DNA of 64,000 nucleotides from Bacteroidota bacterium (GTDB lineage Bacteria; Bacteroidota; Bacteroidia; NS11-12g; UBA955), in contig JANXMZ010000025.1 in NCBI GenBank assembly GCA_025354385.1, positions 43,199-107,198 on the forward strand, given 5' to 3'. Of the stretch, positions 53,901-62,726 are shown one piece after another. The notes under the pieces were generated by a model. That model ran no database searches, had not been told where the DNA came from, and saw only the letters and a list, made by a program, of their open reading frames with translations. The translations under genes and the position numbers were made by a program. Position 1 is the stretch's first letter. Each line of letters starts with the position of its first letter.

Positions 53901-54939
53901 CCTTCCATTTACAGTTAAGCAAACTCCAACAACGGATTTTAACTATCCTTATGCATGTAACAAAACTGCTACACCATTCAATAATACTACCAACCTAAAC
54001 GGTGAAATATTACAAGATTATTTATGGAGTTTTGGTGATGGCACAAATTCATCAGCTGCAGGTCCTGCAAAAGTTTGGAATTCTGTAGGTACTAAAAGCG
54101 TAACTCTTAAAACGACGTTAGCCAATACATGTTCTTCTGAAATTACAAAAACTATTGAGGTTGGAGTAAAACCAACCGTTAATTTTGATGCAGAAGACAG
54201 ATGTGCAGATGTGGATGTTCCATTTACTAATTATACTACTTTTGAGAATGGCACAATTGATTATTTATGGAGTTTTGGTGATGGTAATACTTCTAAGTTA
54301 GCTGCTCCAGTTCACAATTATGGTTCAGGTGTTACTCAAACTTATACAGTTCAATTAAAAGCAAGCATCGTTGGTGGTTGTAAAGATTCATTAAGCAAAA
54401 CTGTTACAGTACAGCCTTTACCTACTACTTGCGATTTCAACATAGTAAGAAACTCAGCTGCTGGTTTAACCAATTATAGTTATGTTCCTTTTGGAGGTTC
54501 ATTAACAGGTATCACATACAAATGGTTAACTGGCGATGGTAACAGGGTTGTATCTGCTCAAGCTGGTGCAAGTTACACCTACAACGGAACCAATAAATAT
54601 TGTGTTACCATGGTGGCTAAAAATGCTGCAGATTGTGAATGTTCTAAAACTAAATGCTTCCAGTTAAGTACTGATATTATCAGTGCCGAAAGTATGAACA
54701 ATGCACTTTCAGTTTATCCTAATCCTAATAATGGCTTATTTAACATTACATTAAGTTCTGATAACAGTACTGAAATGACTGTTCAAATATTTAATATACT
54801 AGGTGAATTGGTTAAAACTATAGAAAATGCCCAACTTACAACAAGCGTAGATTTATCAGAGTGTGCAACTGGTGTTTATGTTATCAAGGTTGTTGCAGGG
54901 AATCAAATTGCAACTAAAAAAATCAGCATAACAAAATAA
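50908..54939 (+). CDS. Giant beta-helix/PKD adhesin-like protein, T9SS type A
   Basis: 1,343 residues, ATG start. Signal segment FLMLTSLFVLLNAKAF. Residues about 60-520 form a right-handed parallel beta-helix (repeated N-rich turns such as DYNTIVLNKL, NNTISNNNIQDFYLYGLYI, TTIRNNDIHNTG). A CARDB-like domain follows (TPDDNVSNDSASV), then about five PKD modules (EWNFGDGSALSTE, TWNYGDGSPVYK, LWSFGDGTNSS, LWSFGDGNTSK). Type A CTD at the end (LSVYPNPNNGLFNI, ATGVYVIKV). Probable surface adhesin or polysaccharide-binding protein. Possibly controlled by the FNR-like site upstream; co-transcribed with the next gene. Confidence 0.9.
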   Translation: MRKIYNRTVSSNPFNLRNFLMLTSLFVLLNAKAFPGGTYTINASLAASATNYVSFTALANDLQNITRGDGGPAQYAVGAAGVQGPVIVNVNNATYTQQFKLPQITGMSATNTLTINGNGATIQFTPTVSTDMAVIDLNGADYVKIRNLTITNNAAFGLCVWIHNVSDYNTIVLNKLRTPLFTTGTATGYLWISNGTASPSTTTNAGNFNLIDSNDMRSGAANTNNGPYYAVGIGAPTAHATTNSSNNNTISNNNIQDFYLYGLYIYYANVTTIRNNDIHNTGTTRYNTKYGMYVYYTSANIEFNRVYNLNGNTAQSYVQYPVYFYNYDNGTMATQKFRNNIIQASGLTTIYCYVYFYASQNAGATLDIEDNTFAIADASGTSVANTGTIYGLYGGYFRNLTGNIFYNNLGGTGTKYLMYDFGCVTPLSSHKNNTYAYGPGATGNFAYAGSCVTYGDISSMYTAGLPTSNINVDPSFLSLTPTAMDLTPTSIGMANKGTVISGITTDNKGVTRSSTPDIGALEYTVDVQLTNFALTFPSPACAGYTSAIGGTIKNNSAFTIKNPTMAYRVNNNPKVTYNVPVTLAPGASASFNFPGTYKFSVSGNTTVKMFVSTPDDNVSNDSASVSTFITVPPGGSVLTQNTTLSSPFAKLDITGKPDITFATEKMVYDFTAPSRLGYTNAQYLSKWIGTVSAKTINGFNASSLVTASLTAPFNVTFNASKNWEDSTIVITVKMVDFATSCDTAYVRSIYVAPKAYINVKLATVLCEKSDIYFDNATTASSGSVEYEWNFGDGSALSTESSPNHNYATFGLYTVTLKATTKPYNFVSNKSYTINVSQIPDAKIINVNTCQGIPVTLGNGTIYGGTGLTSYTWNYGDGSPVYKTSSLATIYKNYSVAGPYTVTLLASADGCTNSVTKSVYQFAKPVANFSKVSGSCLNSEFSFVNTSTIALGHFGNTWNFNDAGNQSSEQNTLYTFRSAGTKNVKLLVISEFGCSDSITLPFTVKQTPTTDFNYPYACNKTATPFNNTTNLNGEILQDYLWSFGDGTNSSAAGPAKVWNSVGTKSVTLKTTLANTCSSEITKTIEVGVKPTVNFDAEDRCADVDVPFTNYTTFENGTIDYLWSFGDGNTSKLAAPVHNYGSGVTQTYTVQLKASIVGGCKDSLSKTVTVQPLPTTCDFNIVRNSAAGLTNYSYVPFGGSLTGITYKWLTGDGNRVVSAQAGASYTYNGTNKYCVTMVAKNAADCECSKTKCFQLSTDIISAESMNNALSVYPNPNNGLFNITLSSDNSTEMTVQIFNILGELVKTIENAQLTTSVDLSECATGVYVIKVVAGNQIATKKISITK

Positions 54940-54970
54940 TTTAATGGATTTTAATTTCAAAAAAATAATT

Positions 54971-57900
54971 ATGACAAGTTTTTCAATTTCAAATATAAAA
55001 AGTTCCATATTTAAAAAGGCAATTGGCTTATTAGCCATTGCTGGATTGAGTATCGGAGCTGTCAATGCCCAATATTGTGCATCGGGGGCAACAAGTACAA
55101 CAGATGATTACATCAGTGATTTTAAATTAATAGATGTTGCTAGTAATACTGCTCTCATTTCCAATAACACTTTCCAGGTTGCGAATGGTGTTTGTGCGCA
55201 GTACACAGATTTTACCTCATCTGTTAAAACTGTTAATCTATCTGCTGGTGCTAAATACACGGTTAGTGTGCAATCTAACTATTGTGCTACTGGCGTTTAT
55301 ACAAACCAAACCTTGGTATGGATAGATTATAATAGAAACAATGCTTTTGAATCTAGTGAAGCTGTTGCAGCTACTGCCGCTGCAGGAACCTCAGGTGTTA
55401 GATATATTTCTTATACCTTTACAGTACCTTGTAATATTTCTCCTGGTATAACCAGAATGAGAGCGGTATTAATTGAAGGTACCGTAACGAACCCAACCAA
55501 TGCATGCGGTACTTATACTTGGGGCGAGACAGAAGATTATTCTGTTAATCTTCAATTGCCAACCAGTGTGAATGCCAATTTCGTTATACCATCAAGTGTT
55601 TGGGTAAAATCAAAAGCAAACTTTATTAATTCAAATCCTTCTGGTTATATTTCTCATACTTGGGATGTAAATAATGATGGTTCCATTGAGGCTCTTAACA
55701 GTGTTGATTATAGCTTTACTTGGACCACTGGTGGTACAAAATGTGTGAAGTTAAAAAGTACTAACTGCCTAGGAAGTGATAGTATCGTAAAATGTTTAAC
55801 AGTGAATGTGCCAACAGTAATACCTACAGCTAATTTTGTTGCTAACAACACCAGTATCGAACAATATGGTATCGTTAAGTTATACGATTTATCTACCAAT
55901 GGACCATGGAAATGGAAATGGGATGTATACGACTCTGTTACATTTGCCAAACAATTGTATTACCCAAGTTTAAAAACCGGTGAGGTAATATCTAATCCGA
56001 ATGGCAACGGTGCCAATGAATTCTCTCAAAATCCTGAGTTTTACTTTGGTGAGTCTGGATGTTATGCAATTGTATTAACGGCTACTAATGATGTAGGTTC
56101 TTCTGCCCCTCGCAGAAAAGTATGTTACATTACGGTGACTTTACCTACTGCTTATTATTTAGGTTTTGGGGCTTATGGTCCAGGTTTAGACAATATTGTA
56201 GGGAGTAACTCAGGTACCATTTTCGATAATGGTGGAACTACACTGAATTATAGTAATAACAATGGTTATGGTACACGTTCTTATTTGCAAATTACACCTT
56301 GTAATGCAAAGAAAATTAACTTAACAATGACTCAAATAAAATTGAGTAATTCTGGAGATTTTCTTGCCGTTTATGATGGTAAAAATGCCAGTGGAACTCT
56401 GTTAGCCAGATGGAGTAATACTGATAAAGGACCTAAAAAATTAACCGCGACAAGTGGTAGTATGTTTATTTATTTTGAATCGGATGGTGCTGGTGTAGAT
56501 TCAGGTTTTGCTGGATTCTATACTTCAGAACTTGGTCCTGCAACTTTAGGTACACCCAATTTTGTAGCCTCTACTACACCGCTCTACAACTCTGCCCCTT
56601 CTAAATTTACCAATACAACTGCAAATATTGTAGGTGTTCCAAGTTGGGAATGGACCATTGACGGTCAGCAAGTGAACAATAACAAAAAAACAGATTTGAA
56701 TTACACCTTCTATAGTGACGGTCAATACAATGTTTGTTTGGAAATGAAGTCATGTGTTGGAAACAGCAAAACATGTAATTTAATTAATGTTATTACCCCT
56801 AATAAGACTACTAAATTGGATATAGTGGCTTCCAATAGAAGACCAGTATCTGGACAAGATTTAGTAACATTAAATCCAGTAAGTGACAATGCCGACAGAT
56901 GGGAGTGGACCATTTTCCCTACTACCTATACTTTAATGAATCCACCAGCAAATCCATCTAAATATGGAACTGGTTTTGTTAAGTATTATGCAACTCCAGG
57001 TGATAGTATTCCAAAACCAATTCTTAAATTCACTTCCCCAGGTTGTTACACAATTGCTTTGAAAGCTTATAATGATAACGATACCAATGCAACCATTAAA
57101 ACCATTGTAAAAAATAAATTTATTTGTGCTTTGAGTTATTGCTCACCATCATCTTTTATTTTAAGTAGTGATATGGGTATCAACAACGTAAGATTAGCAG
57201 ATGGAAATACGGATTTGATAAGCAATTTTACAGCTTCTGGTGTGGCATCTTATACCAACTATGTGGCAACTAAATCTGCCACCTTAACCTTTGGCAAAAA
57301 ATATACCATTGAAGTTTCTAGAAGTACTAATTTGGATTCTGCAAGCAGAAGAGGTTGGATTGATTGGAACATCGATGGTGACTTTGACGATGCTGATGAA
57401 GAAATCTTCTTCGAAGCCAGCACAACCAATAAAACTTTCTCTAAAATAATTAAAGTTCCAAATTTAGCTCAGGCATTCGAAGGTAAAACCATCATGCGTT
57501 TGGCTTGTAACTATGGTAAAGAAAATATTCCTACTTGTGGTCCAGTAACTGCAGGTGAGTATGAAGATTATGGTATTGTATTGGTAAATGACAATTCAGC
57601 TCCGGTAATTACTTTGTTAGGAAACGCTACCGAGAGAATGGAAGTAAATTCTACTTATACAGATGCTGGTGCTAAAGCATTTGATATATCCGAAGGAGAT
57701 ATTACTTCAAGTATTGTAATGACATCAGATTTGGATCCTAATACAACTGGTGTTTATACCATCGAGTACAATGTTACCGATCAGTCTTTGAATAAAGCGA
57801 TTCCTGTTAGAAGAACAGTAATTGTTGAAAAAGATTTGACACCTCCAGTATTGACGCTTAATCCTGGTTCATCAGGTTGTATTGAAGCAGATAGAACTAA

Positions 57901-59098
57901 CATTCCTTATGTAGATCCAGGTGCTACCGCCTACAATACTAATCCTAACCAAAATTTAACTTCATCTATTGTTGTTACAGGTAATGTTGATACTAGAAAA
58001 GTAGGAACTTATACATTAACTTATAGTGTAAAAGATGCAGCTGGTAACAGTGCTTCAAAAACACGTACTGTATGTGTAACAGATACCAAGCTACCTTACT
58101 TTATTAACTTTGGAGATACTTCAATTCAGATAGGAAGTACTTGGATAGATCAAACAGAATCTGCCGATGCTTACGATCCAAAACCAAGTTTAGATAGAAC
58201 ATGGCAAACAATTCCTGTGAACACTATTAAAAGAGGAACTTATACCGTTACTTATAATTCGGTTGATATGAGTGGCAACAATGCAATTCCGGTAGTGGTT
58301 AATTACAGAGTTGATGACTTTATTGCTCCTGTTATCAGTTTAAATACTTTCGATATCATTGAGCATCCAGTAAACAAACCATACAAATCTATTCCAGCAA
58401 CTGTAAGTGATAATTATTACAAAGATGGTGCGGTTAGTATTTCTCTAATTTTTAGCAATGTTGACTTTACAACCTTGGGTACTTATAAAGAAATTTTCAG
58501 AGCAGTTGATGGATCAGGAAATATCACTGAAAGAACAAGAACAGTAAAAGTGATAGATAACGAAGCTCCTGTAATTTGGGGTGAAACCATCTATGGTTGT
58601 GTTGGTGAAGATATATGGCCGTTCTGGGGTGTAACAACCACAGATAACTACTATAGCCCAAGTCAATTGAAACCATTTGTTGAGATCATTAAACAAAACG
58701 TTAATTCTAAACAAGAAGGTATTTATTATATCACTTATAGAGTTACCGATTTAAGTGGTAACGTATCATTGCCATTTACTGTGAATGTTATTTATACCTA
58801 CTGGCCAAAATGTTATAACAGTACTTCTGGTGTTAAAACAATTACCAATGTAGAGGAAAGAGTTAATATTTACCCTAATCCTACTTCAGGTAACTTTACA
58901 ATCGACCTTAAAGGTGCATTGTCTAGAAATACCGTTATTGAAGTTTATAACGTAATGGGACAAAAAGTAGCAACTGAATACTTCTCAGAATCTACAGACA
59001 AGTTTGAAATTGATTTAACTGGCAAAGCAAGCGGTGTGTACACTGTTAAAGTGATTGCCGATGGACAAACAGTTATAAAACGTGTTGTGATTCAATAA
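54971..59098 (+). CDS. Giant GEVED/CUB/PKD/DUF5011 surface protein, T9SS type A
   Basis: 1,375 residues from the ATG at 54971 (FKKAIGLLAIAGLSIGAVNA is the signal core); the ATG at 54944 would add nine. In order: GEVED domain (TWGETEDY near 190), PKD-like modules, a CUB-like domain (NGYGTRSYLQITP, FLAVYDGKNASG, MFIYFESDGAG), another PKD, a second GEVED (GEYEDYGIVLV), about four DUF5011 Ig-like modules (YTDAGAKAFDISEGDITSSI), and a type A CTD (NIYPNPTSGNFTI, ASGVYTVKV). Likely surface-anchored; ligand unknown. It follows the 50908 gene by 31 bases, and a strong terminator ends the pair. Confidence 0.9.
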   Translation: MTSFSISNIKSSIFKKAIGLLAIAGLSIGAVNAQYCASGATSTTDDYISDFKLIDVASNTALISNNTFQVANGVCAQYTDFTSSVKTVNLSAGAKYTVSVQSNYCATGVYTNQTLVWIDYNRNNAFESSEAVAATAAAGTSGVRYISYTFTVPCNISPGITRMRAVLIEGTVTNPTNACGTYTWGETEDYSVNLQLPTSVNANFVIPSSVWVKSKANFINSNPSGYISHTWDVNNDGSIEALNSVDYSFTWTTGGTKCVKLKSTNCLGSDSIVKCLTVNVPTVIPTANFVANNTSIEQYGIVKLYDLSTNGPWKWKWDVYDSVTFAKQLYYPSLKTGEVISNPNGNGANEFSQNPEFYFGESGCYAIVLTATNDVGSSAPRRKVCYITVTLPTAYYLGFGAYGPGLDNIVGSNSGTIFDNGGTTLNYSNNNGYGTRSYLQITPCNAKKINLTMTQIKLSNSGDFLAVYDGKNASGTLLARWSNTDKGPKKLTATSGSMFIYFESDGAGVDSGFAGFYTSELGPATLGTPNFVASTTPLYNSAPSKFTNTTANIVGVPSWEWTIDGQQVNNNKKTDLNYTFYSDGQYNVCLEMKSCVGNSKTCNLINVITPNKTTKLDIVASNRRPVSGQDLVTLNPVSDNADRWEWTIFPTTYTLMNPPANPSKYGTGFVKYYATPGDSIPKPILKFTSPGCYTIALKAYNDNDTNATIKTIVKNKFICALSYCSPSSFILSSDMGINNVRLADGNTDLISNFTASGVASYTNYVATKSATLTFGKKYTIEVSRSTNLDSASRRGWIDWNIDGDFDDADEEIFFEASTTNKTFSKIIKVPNLAQAFEGKTIMRLACNYGKENIPTCGPVTAGEYEDYGIVLVNDNSAPVITLLGNATERMEVNSTYTDAGAKAFDISEGDITSSIVMTSDLDPNTTGVYTIEYNVTDQSLNKAIPVRRTVIVEKDLTPPVLTLNPGSSGCIEADRTNIPYVDPGATAYNTNPNQNLTSSIVVTGNVDTRKVGTYTLTYSVKDAAGNSASKTRTVCVTDTKLPYFINFGDTSIQIGSTWIDQTESADAYDPKPSLDRTWQTIPVNTIKRGTYTVTYNSVDMSGNNAIPVVVNYRVDDFIAPVISLNTFDIIEHPVNKPYKSIPATVSDNYYKDGAVSISLIFSNVDFTTLGTYKEIFRAVDGSGNITERTRTVKVIDNEAPVIWGETIYGCVGEDIWPFWGVTTTDNYYSPSQLKPFVEIIKQNVNSKQEGIYYITYRVTDLSGNVSLPFTVNVIYTYWPKCYNSTSGVKTITNVEERVNIYPNPTSGNFTIDLKGALSRNTVIEVYNVMGQKVATEYFSESTDKFEIDLTGKASGVYTVKVIADGQTVIKRVVIQ

Positions 59099-59116
59099 GC
59101 ATTAAAATTTAATACT

Positions 59117-59150
59117 AAAAAGGTGCATCAGAAATGATGCACCTTTTTTT
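59117..59150 (+). terminator. Strong intrinsic terminator after the giant adhesin pair
   Basis: A 14-bp perfect stem (AAAAAGGTGCATCA at 59117-59130, TGATGCACCTTTTT at 59135-59148), a GAAA loop and T to 59150. Confidence 0.92.
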
Positions 59151-59195
59151 ATGAATTAATTTTTTATTGTTTTACTTTTTCAAATAGATAATAAG

Positions 59196-59212
59196 TTTCT
59201 CATAATGAGAAA
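59196..59212. promoter_or_regulatory. 17-bp palindrome TTTCTCATAATGAGAAA
   Basis: Perfect 8-bp arms around one central A, 150 bases upstream of the orphan gene at 59363. It has the size and symmetry of a dimeric repressor site; the factor is unknown. Confidence 0.4.
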
Positions 59213-59362
59213 AGTTTGGGGTGTGCCAAAAATACAATAGATTAAAAAACAGTGAATTGTATAAATGGGAGGATTTTTGATGTAATCCTATTCCAATAAC
59301 AACATGAATAGAATTTATTAGGTTCTTAATTACAGCAACGACAAACCCAAAAATCAGCCATA

Positions 59363-59854
59363 ATGAAAAACAACAACATTAAAATTGCAATCGTAGAAAC
59401 AGGTAACTTTTACCACCAAGTTTTAGGCAATCAGATCTTAGAACTATGTAGCGAAAAAAAACTAAAAAATCTCAAATGGGTGATTCGAAATTTTGAAGAC
59501 TCTAAGGAACTAATAGATCAAAACAAGCTGGGTTATCAAATAATTATTATTGATAATTATTTCAAAAATAATACTTACCAAATTAGTGCCCATGAGCAAG
59601 ATTTTATTGATGAGTTGAAGGAAAAGAATAAAAACTGTATGTTTATTTCAATTTCGGGTTCTAGAGAAATGTTGATTACTGGAGAGCATTTAAGTGAAGG
59701 TAAAACAACCTATTTTTATTCAAAACAAACTAGTAACAAACATACCTCGTATAAAGAGAGTGGTTCAATACCTTCCATTTACAAATTGGTAAATCATTTC
59801 TTAGATAATATGATTCAGAATATTTCACAATTAACTTTAATGGCATCAGCCTAA
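59363..59854 (+). CDS. Orphan receiver-like (CheY-fold) protein, diverged
   Basis: 163 residues, ATG start. No family recognised with confidence. The strand pattern fits a receiver domain: IKIAIVETG (E12 where the acidic pair belongs), YQIIIIDNYF (D64 at the phospho-acceptor place), CMFISISGS (S98/S100 for the Thr), YFYSK (K121 for the Lys). One of the two acidic residues is missing. No output domain. It stands alone between the adhesin pair and the acyl-CoA dehydrogenase gene. Confidence 0.7.
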   Translation: MKNNNIKIAIVETGNFYHQVLGNQILELCSEKKLKNLKWVIRNFEDSKELIDQNKLGYQIIIIDNYFKNNTYQISAHEQDFIDELKEKNKNCMFISISGSREMLITGEHLSEGKTTYFYSKQTSNKHTSYKESGSIPSIYKLVNHFLDNMIQNISQLTLMASA

Positions 59855-59870
59855 AAGCTCTTTGCTTTTA
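59852..59870 (+). terminator. Short hairpin overlapping the stop of the orphan gene
   Basis: TAAAAGC (59852-59858) pairs with GCTTTTA (59864-59870) across a 5-base loop; the left arm contains the stop codon. The stem is short, so a weak terminator at best. Confidence 0.35.
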
Positions 59871-60003
59871 CATACAGCATCCATAGCGCATTGGGTAATT
59901 ACTTATTTTTTCCGTTAAAGACCTAAACCTCAATCATTGTTTCAAAAGTAATTGCCTAATGTTATATGGATTGTTTATTCAATTTTACAGCAAACAACAT
60001 ACA

Positions 60004-60042
60004 TAGCCTACAATAAGTACCAACCTTGTAGTTCCGAGGCTA
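60004..60042. other. Structured intergenic sequence (nested stems)
   Basis: TAGCC (60004-60008) pairs with GGCTA (60038-60042), and the inner CTACAA (60008-60013) with TTGTAG (60026-60031), sharing one base and leaving a TTCCGA bulge. It lies 57 bases downstream of the acyl-CoA dehydrogenase stop on that gene's strand. A weak terminator or small structured RNA is possible. Confidence 0.25.
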
Positions 60043-60098
60043 TCATACTTAAGACTTCTTTTTTTAAGAAGATAAAGTAAATGCATTTTTAATCTATA

Positions 60099-61241
60099 TT
60101 ATTTCAAGATATCACGAGAAATAACAACGCGCTGAACTTCACTTGTTCCTTCGTATATCTGTGTAATCTTCGCATCGCGCATTAAACGCTCTACATGGTA
60201 TTCTTTTACGTAGCCATAGCCACCATGAATTTGAACAGCTTCTACCGTATGTTTCATAGCCACTTCGCTCGAAAATAATTTAGCCATACTACTCGCTCTG
60301 CCATAATCCAAGTGTTGGTCTTTTAACCAAGCCGCTTTTAAACAAAGCATTCTTGCTGCTTCAATATCTGTTGCCATATCGGCTAATTTAAATTGTATGG
60401 CTTGGTGGTTCATAATTTCTGTACCAAAGGCTTTTCTTTCTTTAGCATATTTTAAGGACAATTCATAAGCGCCACTGGCTATTCCCAATGCCTGAGAGGC
60501 AATACCTATGCGCCCACCTGTTAAAGTCTTCATCGCAAATTTAAAACCAAATCCGTCTTCCCCTATTCTGTTGGCTTTAGGCACTTTCACATCTGTAAAC
60601 ATAAGTGAATGTGTATCTGAGCCACGAATGCCCATTTTATCTTCTTTTTTACCGACTACAAAGCCTTCCATATCTCTGGTCATAATAAAGGCATTAATGC
60701 CACGATGACCGGCTTCAACATTGGTTTGTGCTATCACTAAATAGGTGGAAGCTGTATTGCCATTAGTAATCCAGTTTTTAGTGCCATTTACCAGATAGTA
60801 ATCGCCCATGTCTACAGCAGTGGTCCTTTGCGATGTTGCATCACTTCCAGCCTCTGGCTCGCTCAAGCAAAAAGCACCATGCACCAGACCCTTGGCAAGG
60901 GGTACTAAATATTTTTGTTTTTGTTCTTCGTTTGCAAAATTTTCAAGTCCCCAGCAAACCAAGGAGTTATTGACTGATACAACAACAGAAGCAGAAGCAT
61001 CTACCTTGCTAAGTTCTTCCATTGCCAACACATAGCTAATAGTATCCATACCGCTGCCACCGTACTTAGGGTCGACCATCATCCCTAAAAAGCCTAGTTC
61101 TCCTAGCTTTTTGATTTGCTCAGCAGGGAATTCCTGCTTATTGTCGCGCTCAATTACACCCGGTAAAAGTTCAGTTTGTGCAAAATCTCTTGCTGCCTGT
61201 TGTACGGCTAAATGTTCTTCCGATAATTCAAAATGCATCAT
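60099..61241 (-). CDS. Acyl-CoA dehydrogenase
   Basis: 380 residues from the ATG at 61241 (or 61238). The frame continues to 61379 but those residues are not family-like, and a TATTTTTG box at 61249-61256 fits the short start. Motifs: DPKYGGSGMDTISYVLAMEE, FCLSEPEAGSDA (flavin loop), WITNG, RIGIASQALGIA, QIHGGYGYVKEY, and the catalytic-Glu region IYEGTSEVQR. It does alpha,beta-dehydrogenation of acyl-CoA esters, passing electrons to ETF; the short- or branched-chain type is likely. Divergent from lplA. Confidence 0.94.
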   Translation of the reverse strand: MMHFELSEEHLAVQQAARDFAQTELLPGVIERDNKQEFPAEQIKKLGELGFLGMMVDPKYGGSGMDTISYVLAMEELSKVDASASVVVSVNNSLVCWGLENFANEEQKQKYLVPLAKGLVHGAFCLSEPEAGSDATSQRTTAVDMGDYYLVNGTKNWITNGNTASTYLVIAQTNVEAGHRGINAFIMTRDMEGFVVGKKEDKMGIRGSDTHSLMFTDVKVPKANRIGEDGFGFKFAMKTLTGGRIGIASQALGIASGAYELSLKYAKERKAFGTEIMNHQAIQFKLADMATDIEAARMLCLKAAWLKDQHLDYGRASSMAKLFSSEVAMKHTVEAVQIHGGYGYVKEYHVERLMRDAKITQIYEGTSEVQRVVISRDILK

Positions 61242-61248
61242 GTTGGCG

Positions 61249-61256
61249 CAAAAATA
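61249..61256 (-). promoter_or_regulatory. TATTTTTG -7 box of the acyl-CoA dehydrogenase gene
   Basis: On the minus strand it ends 7 bases before the ATG at 61241. The nearest upstream TTG gives a 27-base spacer, so only the -7 box is a good match. Confidence 0.4.
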
Positions 61257-61386
61257 AGGTTTTTTTGTTTTTATAAAACCTTCCAATCCTAAGATATGCG
61301 AAAATGGCTTTAAATCATAGGTTTTAAAATAAGAGTTGAGCAAAATCAGTATTGAAATGAGAGCAGAATATATATTCATTGATGCA

Positions 61387-61420
61387 TTTGGTTTCCGTCT
61401 TATATTTTGTGGTAATTTTG
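61387..61420 (+). promoter_or_regulatory. Complete Bacteroidota-type promoter of lplA
   Basis: TTTG at 61387-61390, a 22-base spacer, TAATTTTG at 61413-61420, then 6 bases to the ATG at 61427. This is the best full match in the window to the TTTG/TAnnTTTG promoter, and it fixes the lplA start. Confidence 0.6.
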
Positions 61421-61426
61421 CGCCCG

Positions 61427-62419
61427 ATGCTCATTATAAAAAATTCCCACACCAATCCATATTTTAATTTAGCTGCAGAAGAGTACCTTTTAAAAAATTT
61501 CGATGAAGATATTTTTACACTTTGGCGGAATGAAAATGCAATTATTGTAGGGAAACATCAGAATACTTTAGCAGAAATTAATTTAGAGCATGTGCAGGCC
61601 AATGGTGTAAATGTAGTAAGAAGATTATCTGGTGGAGGAGCAGTATTTCACGATTTGGGCAATATTAATTTCACTTTTATTAGCAATGCAAAAGAAGGTG
61701 CAGACATAAAAATTGATTTTAAATTTTTTACAATGCCAATCATAGAAGTGTTAAAGCAGTTAGACATTAATGCTGAATTTAGTGGTCGCAATGACTTATT
61801 AATTGATGGGCAGAAATTTAGTGGTAATGCCGAGCATATTTACCACCAAAAGAAAAGAACCTTGCACCACGGCACATTATTATTTGCCAGTGAAATTGCC
61901 GATTTATCAGCGGCACTAAAAGTGAATCCATTGAAATTTCATGACAAGGCGGTTAAATCATTCAGAAGTCGTGTTACGAACATCAGTAGCCATTTGAAAA
62001 CACCCATGAGTGTTAGCGAATTTTATGAGCTGGTTATTGATTATATGAGTAAAAGATATGAAGACGTGAGGTTTTATGATTACTCCAAAAAAGATATTGA
62101 AGCCATTCAGAATTTGGTGGATACTAAATACAAAACTTGGGATTGGAATTTTGGTTATTCGCCGAAATATGCATTTCAGAAAATGATAAAGACAGAAGGT
62201 GGTAATATAGAAATATACATGAATGTTGAAAAAGGGCTCATTGAGAATATAAAATTTCATGGCGATTTCTTTAATCTAAAAGATGTAGAGGATTTGGAAA
62301 CGGCATTGATAGGTTGTAGGCACAGTCATGAGGAAATTGGCAAAGTACTGGCGGGTATTGAGGTAGGCGATTATATTAACAAAACAAACCGAGAGGAATT
62401 ATTGGCTGGTATGTTTTAA
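61427..62419 (+). CDS. lplA: Lipoate-protein ligase A
   Basis: 330 residues from the ATG at 61427: MLIIKNSHTNPYFNLAAEEY is the standard family start and sits right behind the promoter, so the frame back to 61379 is not used. Motifs: WRNENAIIVGKHQN, RRLSGGGAVFHDLGN, NDLLIDGQKFSGNA and HGTLLFASEIADLSA. A C-terminal accessory domain is present (about 240-330). It attaches lipoate to E2 and GcvH proteins with ATP. Confidence 0.95.
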   Translation: MLIIKNSHTNPYFNLAAEEYLLKNFDEDIFTLWRNENAIIVGKHQNTLAEINLEHVQANGVNVVRRLSGGGAVFHDLGNINFTFISNAKEGADIKIDFKFFTMPIIEVLKQLDINAEFSGRNDLLIDGQKFSGNAEHIYHQKKRTLHHGTLLFASEIADLSAALKVNPLKFHDKAVKSFRSRVTNISSHLKTPMSVSEFYELVIDYMSKRYEDVRFYDYSKKDIEAIQNLVDTKYKTWDWNFGYSPKYAFQKMIKTEGGNIEIYMNVEKGLIENIKFHGDFFNLKDVEDLETALIGCRHSHEEIGKVLAGIEVGDYINKTNREELLAGMF

Positions 62420-62713
62420 TCGAGCGAATTTATCTCAGCTTCTTTGTAATCTCCTCTTTTTATGAAATAGAATACCCTGATTGAATCAAGCAAGCACCAC
62501 AATGATTAGAGATTGTTATAATCACTGATTCCATATCTGTCGCGGATAAACCAAATTAGAATCAGAAACTCTTTAGCTATTCTTTGCGGATGGCTTGAAG
62601 CTTTGCTTAAAACTATCCCTAAAGCCACTTCAATTTGTCTAAATTTTAAGAAACTTGTCTTTCATTACTCTTGAATGTGCATAGAAATGACAATGATATT
62701 GCTTAACCTTTTT
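62420..62713. other. Gap between lplA and ddl
   Basis: About 294 bases with no frame I can support on either strand. Somewhat less AT-rich than other gaps, with only short imperfect repeats (TGATTGAATCA near 62478). It could be decayed coding sequence, but nothing recognisable remains. Confidence 0.4.
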
Positions 62714-62721
62714 TATTTTTG
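62714..62721 (+). promoter_or_regulatory. TATTTTTG -7 box of ddl
   Basis: TATTTTTG ends 5 bases before the ATG at 62727. No TTG at a normal distance; the position again predicts a leaderless message. Confidence 0.4.
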
Positions 62722-62726
62722 CTTAT

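Noticed and set aside
60004..60042. Possible tRNA-like or riboswitch structure near 60.0 kb
   Set aside because: Only two short nested stems; no cloverleaf, no conserved riboswitch core. Kept only as a structured sequence.
61242..61379. N-terminal extension of the acyl-CoA dehydrogenase to 61379
   Set aside because: The extra 46 residues do not resemble the family, and a -7 box sits directly before the ATG at 61241.
62420..62726. Remnant of a coding gene between lplA and ddl
   Set aside because: All frames on both strands are short and show no family motif; listed only as an empty gap.
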